From GCA-2720975 sp964469565 (GTDB taxonomy: Bacteria > Planctomycetota > UBA1135 > GCA-002686595): 64,000 bases of DNA. The stretch's first letter is position 1. Every line of letters starts with the position of its first letter. The stretch is taken from the NCBI GenBank assembly GCA_964469565.1, contig CAYXZD010000002.1, forward strand, positions 1-64,000, read 5' to 3'. Under the pieces are notes generated by a model. That model worked only from the letters and a program-made list of their open reading frames with translations, had not been told where the DNA came from and made no database searches. Below are positions 9,223 through 17,075 of the stretch, one piece after another. The position numbers were made by a program, and so were the translations under genes.

Positions 9223-10173
9223 TCATTGTGGGTCCCGGTCAGCCAGAAGGCTCATCGCGGCATCGACCACATTGGGATCAGAGTCGCCCTGAAGGGACGC
9301 AATATGGGCCCAATCCTGATCCCCACCGAGGCGTGCCAGTCCCCCCAGAGCCTGGATGCGGAAGCGGGAGACGTCCTGAGCACGGGTATACTTGCCTGGA
9401 TGGTCCCTACGCACTGCTTCGTAGATGCCAATACCGGTCAAATCGAGCAAAACAGCCCTTGCAGCCTCGTCAGGAGGGGTAAACAGGGTCAGCGCCATCG
9501 CAGCGGTGCCGCGTACGTCTAGGGACTCGTCCCCGAGCGCCCCCTTGAGAGCTAGCCGCGCCTCTGGACCCGCAAGATTGGCCAGAGCACCGGCAGCCAC
9601 CACCCTCAATCCCACATCCGGGGAGTCAAGGAAGCCCACCACGGGCTGGGTAGCCCGTTGATCCCCAACGAGACCCAGATTGTGAATCGCCTTGAACCGG
9701 AGGGCTCCACCGGGATCCTCGGTCTCCCCCAAGGCCAACATCTCAATCAACATATCCACGCCGCTGGGGTCCATCCCGGCCAAGAGCAAGCCGAGGGCCA
9801 GATAGACCTCGTGGTCGCCCTCGTCCACTGCGCCGGCTGCCGCTCTCACCTTGGCAGGGAAGTCCGAAGCCATGGGCCAGGGAGCCTTCTCACCCGCATT
9901 CAGCGCCCGCTGGTTTTCAGAGACCTGTCGCATGAGTCCAAAAAGGGCCTGATCGCGCTCATTCTTCCCGCCTGTCATCACGGTCTCAAGGTTGGCGGCC
10001 AGGCTCTTTTCCTCACCTGTCATGGAACCGAACAGGGCAAACACAATCACGATGACAATGACAATTGCGGCGGGCACCACAACAAGTGGAACCCACAGAT
10101 TGCCATAGGGCTTTTGCTCAGAACTCTCGGCCTGAGGGGCCGGGTCTGCGATTTCTACCTGAACTTCGCTCAT
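9223..10173 (-). CDS. Membrane-anchored HEAT-repeat protein at the head of the bc operon
   Basis: The 316-residue protein has a short cytoplasmic N-terminus, a strong membrane helix at about residues 27-50 and then alpha-helical HEAT-type repeats (units such as DQRATQPVVGFLDSPD and EARLALKGALGDES) up to the C-terminus. HEAT repeats bind proteins and have no catalytic role themselves. It lies 265 bases upstream of the Rieske gene on the same strand, and a good promoter sits just ahead of it. It may be an assembly factor or accessory subunit of the complex; this is inferred from position alone. The gap to the Rieske gene could hold a second promoter. Confidence 0.7.
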   Translation of the reverse strand: MSEVQVEIADPAPQAESSEQKPYGNLWVPLVVVPAAIVIVIVIVFALFGSMTGEEKSLAANLETVMTGGKNERDQALFGLMRQVSENQRALNAGEKAPWPMASDFPAKVRAAAGAVDEGDHEVYLALGLLLAGMDPSGVDMLIEMLALGETEDPGGALRFKAIHNLGLVGDQRATQPVVGFLDSPDVGLRVVAAGALANLAGPEARLALKGALGDESLDVRGTAAMALTLFTPPDEAARAVLLDLTGIGIYEAVRRDHPGKYTRAQDVSRFRIQALGGLARLGGDQDWAHIASLQGDSDPNVVDAAMSLLADRDPQ

Positions 10174-10205
10174 GGAATGGTGGGGCAGCGGTGAGGGGGC
10201 GGAGA

Positions 10206-10234
10206 ATCATAGGCACCCACCTCGAGTGCGTAAA
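10206..10234 (-). promoter_or_regulatory. Sigma-70-type promoter for the HEAT/bc operon
   Basis: On the minus strand TTTACG (10234-10229) and TATGAT (10211-10206) are separated by exactly 17 bases. Transcription would start near 10199, about 26 bases before the ATG at 10173. The match and position are good; it is not tested. Confidence 0.6.
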
Positions 10235-10299
10235 CGCAGCCACATGCATAACTCACTGACGAGGGGCTCTCGGTACGTTTCTCTGCCCTGCAAGCGGGT

Positions 10300-11511
10300 C
10301 TAGAGTTTGTGGGGAACAGGATAACAGGCCAAGCGCCCCGCGATGGGTAACTCCCCCACCAAGGGGCGTACATAGTCAAGAAAGGCCTCACTCACATCGT
10401 GGCTGCCTTGCAAGAACTCCTCGGGAAGGTCCTTGGTGTGGCGCGCGACCTTCTCGAGATCCACACACTGATACAGCGGCTTGTACACGCCGCCCTCTTC
10501 TCCGCGTCCGATGATAGCCGAGCCGTGGGGACGATCGCCCGAAACGGCAACCCGAACGGCACTGCGGCCAACCTCGCGGGCCTCAATCGCATCCTGGGCG
10601 GAGACGCATCCAAAGTATGAACGCTGCAGGTACCCAAAGGTATCCGCACGAACTCGCGCGTCCTTACCTAATGCAGAACGCACGCGACCCGCCAGGATAT
10701 CCCCAAGGGCGCCGCTTCCGGAAAGCTGCGTGTTCCCAAACTCGTCCTTTTCCCCACCGCTAGCGATGAGCTCACCCGCCGCATTGTGAATACCCTCCGA
10801 CACCGCAACCACGCAACGCCCCTGCGTGCTCATGGTGTTCTCGACGCTGCTCAAGAACTCATCCCACACAAAATCCGTTTCGGGCAAGTAGATCAGATGC
10901 GGTCCATCCCCTTCACCTCCCCGGGCGAGAGCAGAGGCCGCAGTCAGCCAGCCCGCATTGCGACCCATGATCACGTCGATTTTCACACCGTTCAGACTGC
11001 GGTTGTCCTCGTTGTCACCTGCAATGGCTTGGGCCACAAACTTCGCCGCTGAACCGTAACCTGGACAATGGTCCGTCTCGCGCAGGTCATTATCGATGGT
11101 CTTTGGCACGTGGAACAAGCGCACCTCATAGGACGATTCTGTAGCCACCTGATTCAGAAGATGCGCAGTCTCTGCCGAGTCATTGCCACCGATATAGAAG
11201 AAGTACCGAATGTCGTGAGCACGCAACACTTTAAGAATGCTCTCACAGTCCTCCAAAGTCGGCTTACGCCGCACGGAACCCAGTGCCGCGCACGGAGTCT
11301 TTGCCACCTGTTCGAGAACAGCCGGCCCCTCAAGGCCTAGATTCACAAGCCGCTCATCGAGCACTCCTTGGATTCCATTCAAGGCACCGTAGACCTCGCC
11401 GATGGCATCACTCGCCATGCATTCTTCGATAAGCCCAACGAGGCTTTGATTGATGACGGCCGTGGGGCCGCCGGACTGTCCAATTAGCGCGTTGCCGCTC
11501 AATGTGGCCAT
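10300..11511 (-). CDS. pfp: Pyrophosphate-dependent 6-phosphofructokinase
   Basis: From the ATG at 11511 the product is 403 residues and begins with the family's nucleotide-loop region (GQSGGPTAVINQS). Two motifs argue for PPi rather than ATP as phosphoryl donor: IGGNDS, with Asp where ATP enzymes have the second Gly of GGDGS, and PKTIDND, with Lys where ATP enzymes carry Gly. Substrate motifs MGRNAGWL and PETDF are present. It phosphorylates fructose 6-phosphate in glycolysis, and the PPi reaction is reversible. A longer start at 11592 has a better ribosome site (AGAGGGG, 5 bases before ATG) but would add 27 residues without homology-like features, so the N-terminus is uncertain. Confidence 0.87.
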   Translation of the reverse strand: MATLSGNALIGQSGGPTAVINQSLVGLIEECMASDAIGEVYGALNGIQGVLDERLVNLGLEGPAVLEQVAKTPCAALGSVRRKPTLEDCESILKVLRAHDIRYFFYIGGNDSAETAHLLNQVATESSYEVRLFHVPKTIDNDLRETDHCPGYGSAAKFVAQAIAGDNEDNRSLNGVKIDVIMGRNAGWLTAASALARGGEGDGPHLIYLPETDFVWDEFLSSVENTMSTQGRCVVAVSEGIHNAAGELIASGGEKDEFGNTQLSGSGALGDILAGRVRSALGKDARVRADTFGYLQRSYFGCVSAQDAIEAREVGRSAVRVAVSGDRPHGSAIIGRGEEGGVYKPLYQCVDLEKVARHTKDLPEEFLQGSHDVSEAFLDYVRPLVGELPIAGRLACYPVPHKL

Positions 11512-11711
11512 GGAACTGTGGATCTTGGGTTGGAGGGAGATGTGAATGGACTGACACCAAGGAGGCCCCTGGCGCTGACCATAATCGGTCATCTCAGCCC
11601 CTCTGGCAACGCCGATCTGTGAAAGGAGAGCCGTGCGGGACAGATCTGAGCCACCCGAGTCCTGGTCCTCCCAGGCCTCCGTTCAGGCACTGGGGAAGGC
11701 CGGCCGTCCAC

Positions 11712-11739
11712 TTGATGCCCGGGCGCAGATTGCTATGCT
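11712..11739 (+). promoter_or_regulatory. Promoter of tRNA-Leu
   Basis: TTGATG (11712-11717) and TATGCT (11734-11739) are 16 bases apart. The expected start of transcription is near 11746, 20 bases before the mature tRNA. Confidence 0.6.
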
Positions 11740-11765
11740 CTCCCCCGAACACGAGACCATTGGGT

Positions 11766-11852
11766 GCCCGGGTGGCGGAATTGGTAGACGCGCCAGACTA
11801 AGGATCTGGTCCGTGCAAACGGGTGCTGGTTCAATTCCAGTCCCGGGCACCA
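11766..11852 (+). tRNA. tRNA-Leu (anticodon AAG)
   Basis: The 87-base gene folds as a class II tRNA. The acceptor stem is GCCCGGG/CCCGGGC, the D arm GCG...CGC, the anticodon stem CCAGA/TCTGG with loop CTAAGGA, a 15-base variable arm, and the T arm GCTGG/CCAGT with loop TTCAATT. Discriminator A and an encoded CCA end are present. The anticodon at 11800-11802 reads AAG, so it decodes CUU and, if A34 is deaminated to inosine, also CUC and CUA. Bacteria usually have GAG here. Confidence 0.95.
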
Positions 11853-11899
11853 TCTCTCCTGTTCTCGCGCCGACCAGCCGGCAAGAACCGCTCCCAGTT

Positions 11900-11932
11900 C
11901 CGTGAAGGGTCCGTGAAGGAGCCTTGAAGGGG
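11900..11932. repeat. Three 11-bp tandem repeats downstream of tRNA-Leu
   Basis: Units CCGTGAAGGGT, CCGTGAAGGAG and CCTTGAAGGGG lie end to end at 11900, 11911 and 11922. They fall in the 86-base gap between the tRNA and the convergent gene's stop codon. Confidence 0.8.
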
Positions 11933-11938
11933 CCCGGT

Positions 11939-13984
11939 CTAGTCCAGAGGAGTCACTGCTCGCACCGAGAGGCTGAAAGAGCGTGGCTCGAGCCTCAGCG
12001 CAGCGAGGAAGGCCGAGCAGCCCATGGCGTAGGCGACCTGCCGCTCCTTCTCACGGATAATGTGAGGGATGCGCTCTTGAATCACCTGCTTGCGGTGTTG
12101 TGCAAGAATAGGGTCGATCGCCGCATTGAGCCGATCCCGCTCGTCGCGGGTCAGTTGTCCCCGGCGTTTGCCGGGGAACAGCTGCGGGAAGAGCTTCGCC
12201 TCTTCAAGCTTACGCTGCTGAGCCCAATCGATCCCTAGGCCGGCGTTTTCGCGAGCCCAGCCCTGCGCCTGTGCGAGGAGCGTTTCTCTCGCCCCCTGTG
12301 GGTCCATCCAGACGAGCAGGTTGGCACTGGGAGTTGTATCGCTCAAGAGCTCGATAAACTCGGGGCGCTCTGACAGGCGCGGATAGTCTTTTCCCCCAAG
12401 CGTAGTCGTCTTGTAGATCTGCCGGAGCATCTCATGCACGTTAGAGATGATGAACTGGTCGTGGGTGTTCATGGTCGCAATGACCCCGGTTCCCGGCACA
12501 AAGCGGGACCAGAACTCCCGAGTCTCATAGCTACCGATGCTGTGGACATAGTAGCCAGACTCTCCGTTCCGTCCCTGCAATCCGAATTGAGCAGGTGAGT
12601 TCCCGATGAGGTCCCGCAAAGCCACGACTTGGGCCTCGTTGGAATACCAAGTGATGAGCGCGACTGCGAAGACAGGTTTGCCGTCATTGGGCGGGCCGTT
12701 GTACTGGCGCAAGCCCGTTTGTGGGTCGACGGACTCCTCCACTTGATAGTCATTGGGTCGCAATACGAGCGCCAGCCGATTGTGCAGTGAAGTGCCGAGA
12801 TGGCGCACCACATCCTGAATATCAGTGAATCGACCGGTGGAGCGGAACGCATCGGAAAGGTTACTGCGCAGGGCTGGCTCAGCACAGGCCAGCATCTCCT
12901 CGAGAAGTGTCGCTATCGGCCCTTCTAGATAGGCGAAGAGGACAGCATCTTCAGGAGCGATGATGGCGTGTTTTTGAAGCACCTCCTCATGACTGAACCC
13001 ATCTCGGCCATAAATACGCCGTTGGGTCTGGTTGATCTGCTCCGTTGAGAAGCTCCCTTGCAAATCGAGGCTCACGCCCTCGTCGAACCCGATCACGCCC
13101 ATGACCTTGCGGCAGGCCGGGACCTGAAAAATGCGGCCTCCAAAAGCCGTCAAGAACTGCTCCGACGATGAATCTGGAAGGGGTCCCGTGTGGCCTAGGG
13201 TTTTGAGCAAGGCCGCCACGTCCAACATGATCTCGACCTCGTTGCCGGCCACACTGCGGCTTTGAACGAGTTCGATGTTGTCACCATAGTCTCCAGACAA
13301 GTACAGCGACCCCTCACCACTCGCTCTCTCTAGGTCAATCGCTGAACGGACAAGAGCCACATCGTTACCCACGACCCCAATGTCTAAGACGCGTGCTACC
13401 CAAAGATCCTGGGCGAGCTGCGCACCACTGAGATGCAAGACCCCATCCTCCTCCACGACACTCAACCCCGCATTGTCGAGGCCTAGTAAGCCGGGGTAGT
13501 TCAAGGCACCCAACGCCGCCTTCCCCATCCAGTTCATCCGCCCGTACACAGCCCAGGTGGCTTGAGAGAGTCTCGTGCCCTGAAAGTTTCCAGCCACAGC
13601 CAAGTCCACGCCCCCGAACACATCCACGGGGGACGCACCGAATGGAATCTGGTCCACTGAGGCGCGCAACTGGGCGAGGGACTCCTCGATGCCTGTGTCG
13701 TCTAGCCAAGCATCGTAGGCCGGAGAGGATTCGAGTTCCCGCCAAGCATCGCTGGACTCCACTCGATCGGCCACCGCCAGACGGGGGAAATCAGCAAAGT
13801 CATCCGCGAGGCCTGCTTTGGCCATGAAGAAATCCACGTTGCGGGGCACCAAGCCTGCAACGTCAAACTCCCAGTCATCTTCGTGGGGTGGAAAGAGAAA
13901 GGTGGAGAATGCGAAGTAGCCTATGAAGGCCAGCAGACCCAGGACGACAAGGAGGATCTTGAACCAGCGGCGCTTGAAGAACAT
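11939..13984 (-). CDS. Large membrane-anchored protein of unknown function
   Basis: The ATG at 13984 gives 681 residues beginning MFFKRRWFKI, an ideal positive-inside signal anchor, with one membrane helix at about residues 8-28. An in-frame start at 14248 would add a low-complexity leader and is rejected. The rest looks like a mixed alpha/beta extracytoplasmic domain without cysteine motifs; only occasional Cys is present. I do not recognise a family, though its pattern (repeated GNDVALVRSAID-type and LLVWMDP-type strands) recalls large planctomycete hypothetical proteins built of duplicated halves. It is convergent with tRNA-Leu and divergent from an aminotransferase gene. No function is assigned. 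Confidence 0.75.
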   Translation of the reverse strand: MFFKRRWFKILLVVLGLLAFIGYFAFSTFLFPPHEDDWEFDVAGLVPRNVDFFMAKAGLADDFADFPRLAVADRVESSDAWRELESSPAYDAWLDDTGIEESLAQLRASVDQIPFGASPVDVFGGVDLAVAGNFQGTRLSQATWAVYGRMNWMGKAALGALNYPGLLGLDNAGLSVVEEDGVLHLSGAQLAQDLWVARVLDIGVVGNDVALVRSAIDLERASGEGSLYLSGDYGDNIELVQSRSVAGNEVEIMLDVAALLKTLGHTGPLPDSSSEQFLTAFGGRIFQVPACRKVMGVIGFDEGVSLDLQGSFSTEQINQTQRRIYGRDGFSHEEVLQKHAIIAPEDAVLFAYLEGPIATLLEEMLACAEPALRSNLSDAFRSTGRFTDIQDVVRHLGTSLHNRLALVLRPNDYQVEESVDPQTGLRQYNGPPNDGKPVFAVALITWYSNEAQVVALRDLIGNSPAQFGLQGRNGESGYYVHSIGSYETREFWSRFVPGTGVIATMNTHDQFIISNVHEMLRQIYKTTTLGGKDYPRLSERPEFIELLSDTTPSANLLVWMDPQGARETLLAQAQGWARENAGLGIDWAQQRKLEEAKLFPQLFPGKRRGQLTRDERDRLNAAIDPILAQHRKQVIQERIPHIIREKERQVAYAMGCSAFLAALRLEPRSFSLSVRAVTPLD

Positions 13985-14289
13985 GGAGAACGGAGGGGAG
14001 GGGACAACTGAAGATGTTTGCGCGGGGGTCCTGATCAATCGACTACCGACTCCCGCAGATTGTGTGGCCACCGGCCCGCTCTGCAAGAAGCTGCACAGCG
14101 AAATCAACATCACATCCCCGAGACTCACCGAGTTACCCCCTAGACGGCCCTGCGGTGGGGTTATTCCCAAGAGCCTGCCCACTTGCTCCATTCCATTTTC
14201 ATGGGGCTCACCTTGGAGGGTCGGAGGCATGAGCCCAGTGGCTGACAAGATGATTCACCCTGCTGAAAGCATGCTGTAAGGTCGTCCCC

Positions 14290-15489
14290 ATGCAGCTCAA
14301 CCAGCGCACCGCCAGCCTCTCGGGCTCCGTCACCCTCGCCCTGGATGCCCGCGCCAAGGCTCTCAAGGCCCAAGGGGTCGACGTCATCAACATGGCCTGC
14401 GGGGAACCCGATTTCGACGCCCCCGCAGCAGTCCAAAGGGCCGCACTAGAGGCCGTAGGCAGCGGCAACGTGCGCTACACCCCTCCTGCTGGGCGGCCCG
14501 CCCTCCGGGAAGCCGCGGCGGCCCAATTGGCCCGCACCCGAGCCATCGAAGTGTCGCCCCAAGAGGTCGTCATCACCCACAGCGGTAAGCACGCCCTCTC
14601 CCATGCATTCCTTGCCCTGCTCAACCCCGGCGATGAGGTTTTACTCCCCCTGCCGGCCTGGTCTAGCTACGACGCTCAGATTGAGTTTGCAGGTGGCGTG
14701 CCACGACACGTGGGGCCGCGCGCCGATATGGGTCCCAACTTCGACGCCCTCGCCGCGACCTGCCACAAAAAGACCCGGGCGATCCTGCTCAACTCGCCCT
14801 GCAACCCTTCGGGTTATGTCTGGACCGTTGGGGAGCTGCGCCAGTTAGGAGAACTCGCCGAGGCCCACGATCTGTGGATCCTCTCGGATGAAATCTACGG
14901 TCGCATCGTGTTCGGAGACACGCGTCACGTAAGCCCAGCAACTCTCTCTGACTCCCTGCGTGCCCGCACCTTGGTGGTGGATGGAGCGAGCAAGGCCTAT
15001 GCCATGACTGGCTATCGCATCGGCTACCTGTTCGGGCCCGAGGAGATTGTTGCATCCATCGCTCGAATTCAAAGCCAGTTGTCGGGCTCACCCAATGCCA
15101 TCTCTCAGGAGGCCCTGCGGGCAGCCCTTGAGGTCGAGCCCCCAGAAGTGGGTCAAATGGTGCTCGCTTTTGATGAGCGTCGACAAATCATGGTGAACGG
15201 GCTACGGGACATGGGTCTGGAAACGCCCCTTCCGCGGGGTGCGTTCTACGCTTTCCCCTCCATCCTCGATCACTTAGACGAGCGCGGGGCCGCCGGGTTC
15301 TGTGCAGACCTCCTTGAAGAACAGGCCCTAGCCATCGTCCCAGGCGAGGCGTTCGGGATGAGCGATCACATACGACTCTCTACCGCCCTCTCGAGCACCG
15401 ACATCGAACGCGCCCTCGTGCGGCTCGAGTCGTTCCTAGCCAAGCGAATGGAGTCTGGACCACGGCCCACATCAGGGAACAGGGTCTAG
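14290..15489 (+). CDS. PLP-dependent class I aminotransferase (AspC-like)
   Basis: The 399-residue product is full length for fold-type I aminotransferases. It has the N-terminal GEPDFDAP motif, NSPCNPSG, the SDEIYGRIVF aspartate that contacts the pyridine nitrogen, and the PLP lysine Lys235 in DGASKAYAMTGYRIGY. The C-terminal part has the RLSTALS arginine motif that grips the substrate alpha-carboxylate. It most likely transfers amino groups between aspartate or another amino acid and 2-oxoglutarate in the cytoplasm. It is a single gene divergent from the unknown membrane protein. Substrate specificity cannot be read from the sequence. Confidence 0.87.
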   Translation: MQLNQRTASLSGSVTLALDARAKALKAQGVDVINMACGEPDFDAPAAVQRAALEAVGSGNVRYTPPAGRPALREAAAAQLARTRAIEVSPQEVVITHSGKHALSHAFLALLNPGDEVLLPLPAWSSYDAQIEFAGGVPRHVGPRADMGPNFDALAATCHKKTRAILLNSPCNPSGYVWTVGELRQLGELAEAHDLWILSDEIYGRIVFGDTRHVSPATLSDSLRARTLVVDGASKAYAMTGYRIGYLFGPEEIVASIARIQSQLSGSPNAISQEALRAALEVEPPEVGQMVLAFDERRQIMVNGLRDMGLETPLPRGAFYAFPSILDHLDERGAAGFCADLLEEQALAIVPGEAFGMSDHIRLSTALSSTDIERALVRLESFLAKRMESGPRPTSGNRV

Positions 15490-15540
15490 CCTGCGGTGCC
15501 GAGAGTGGGAGCGGCCCCCCCAAGAGCTGCAAGGTGGGTC

Positions 15541-15597
15541 GGTTCACCCCCCCACCCAAGGACTCCCCCGAGCCCCTCGGGATCTACACGGTGAACC
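15541..15597. terminator. Nested inverted repeats downstream of the aminotransferase gene
   Basis: An outer pair GGTTCACC (15541-15548) / GGTGAACC (15590-15597) encloses a perfect 6-bp hairpin CCCGAG-CCC-CTCGGG (15567-15581). It lies 52 bases after the stop codon and may end transcription, but it has no T-tract, so a regulatory or structural role for the downstream transporter gene is also possible. Confidence 0.35.
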
Positions 15598-15764
15598 GCC
15601 CAGCCCCATTGACGCACCCCGGCGCATGGCCGTGACAGGTCCCCGCAGTTTCCATCCCTGGAGAGCTACACTGGCCCGATGCAGAGCCCCAATCACAATC
15701 CTGCCTTGAGGGCTGCGACCGACTCACACCTCACCCTGCTTTACTCGCGAAGGCCACAGCCTGC

Positions 15765-17063
15765 ATGGTCGAACCCCACTCATCCCTGCCCGGCAACCCA
15801 AACACACAAGGTACGCGGTTGAAACTCAGCGCCGCTAAACCTGCTCCCCAACTGGGGCACTACCTGCTTGTCACGGCTGCCTATTGGGTTTTCACCCTGA
15901 CCGACGGTGCCCTACGTATGCTCGTGCTGCTCGAATTGCACGAGAGGGGATTCTCCCCCTTCGCCCTTGCGACGGTCTTTGTCTCCTACGAACTGGCCGG
16001 AATCCTTACCAATCTCGTCGGCGGGTGGATTGGCGCGCACACCGGCCTGAGGGCAACACTGCTCGCAGGCATGGGCCTGCAGGCCCTCGTACTTGCGTCC
16101 TTGGCTTGTGCCGCCCCCACCCTCACCTTGCCCATCTTGTTGGCCGCTCAAGTGGCAAGTGGCGTGGCCAAGGACCTCACCAAGATGAGTGCCAAGAGTT
16201 TCGTACGCCTCGTCGTTCCCAAACAAGAATCGAGCCAACTCATGCGATGGGTCGCCATCCTCACAGGTTCCAAGAACGCCCTCAAGGGAGTCGGGTTTTT
16301 CCTAGGCGGTTGGCTGCTTGTAGTCGTCGGCTTCCAGCAGGCCTGTGCGTTGATGGGCGCATCAATCGTGCTCGCGTGGCTGATCGCAGCCCTCGGTCTT
16401 CCGGCAGCCCGCCACAAAGGAGAGTCCAAGGTATCTCTGCGTCATCTATTGTCCAATCACCCACGCATCAACTGGCTGAGCAGTGCGCGAGTTTTCCTCT
16501 TTGGTTCACGCGATGCATGGTTCACCGTCGCCCTGCCCGTTTTCCTCGCAAGCGAATTGGGATGGAGTCACACTGCCATAGGCGCATTCCTTGCTTTCTG
16601 GGTCATCGGCTACGGATTCATCCAGGCCAGCGCTCCCCACTGGGTGGGGGGAGCGAGACTAGGCCCCCTGCGCAGCCGAGCCCCCGAGGGGCGAAGCTTG
16701 ATCAAATGGTCCGCTTCACTGCTCCTCCCGATCACAGGACTGCTCGCTGCATTACAGTTCGATGCAGCCGTACTCCCCAGCCTCATCGTCAGTCTCAGCG
16801 CCTTTGCAGCCCTATTTGCCTCCTGCAGCGCGATCCACTCCTACCTAATCGTGCACTACTCGAGCACTGAAACCGTCTCCCTCACCGTGGGGTCCTATTA
16901 TGCAGCCAACGCACTGGGGCGATTGTGCGGCACCGTCCTTTCTGGCTGGGCCTATCAAGCTGCAGGTCAAGGTACCCCTGGCCTGCAAGCTTGCTTGATC
17001 GCTTCGGCGGTCCTAGTTCTTTTCACGGTTGGAGCGAGTTGGCCCCTCCGGAGTGTCGGCTAG
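15765..17063 (+). CDS. arsJ: Organoarsenical efflux MFS transporter ArsJ
   Basis: The 432-residue protein has about 12 hydrophobic helices and the hallmark ArsJ segments YWVFTLTDGALRMLVLLEL near the N-terminus, TNLVGGWIGA, KDLTKMSAKSFVRL and ILTGSKNALKGVGFFLGGWL. In the known two-gene system ArsJ exports 1-arseno-3-phosphoglycerate made by a glyceraldehyde-3-phosphate dehydrogenase, giving arsenate resistance. No such dehydrogenase, and no ArsR regulator, is next to it here, so it either relies on the housekeeping enzyme or has another substrate. It ends 12 bases from the convergent HD gene. Confidence 0.88.
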   Translation: MVEPHSSLPGNPNTQGTRLKLSAAKPAPQLGHYLLVTAAYWVFTLTDGALRMLVLLELHERGFSPFALATVFVSYELAGILTNLVGGWIGAHTGLRATLLAGMGLQALVLASLACAAPTLTLPILLAAQVASGVAKDLTKMSAKSFVRLVVPKQESSQLMRWVAILTGSKNALKGVGFFLGGWLLVVVGFQQACALMGASIVLAWLIAALGLPAARHKGESKVSLRHLLSNHPRINWLSSARVFLFGSRDAWFTVALPVFLASELGWSHTAIGAFLAFWVIGYGFIQASAPHWVGGARLGPLRSRAPEGRSLIKWSASLLLPITGLLAALQFDAAVLPSLIVSLSAFAALFASCSAIHSYLIVHYSSTETVSLTVGSYYAANALGRLCGTVLSGWAYQAAGQGTPGLQACLIASAVLVLFTVGASWPLRSVG

Positions 17064-17075
17064 CCGAGTGGTCTC

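Noticed and set aside
13985..14248. N-terminal extension of the large unknown protein
   Set aside because: The ATG at 13984 begins a textbook signal anchor; the upstream part is low complexity.
15884..16870. 328-codon plus-strand frame
   Set aside because: It lies entirely within arsJ in another frame and its Arg/Pro-rich product has no domain.
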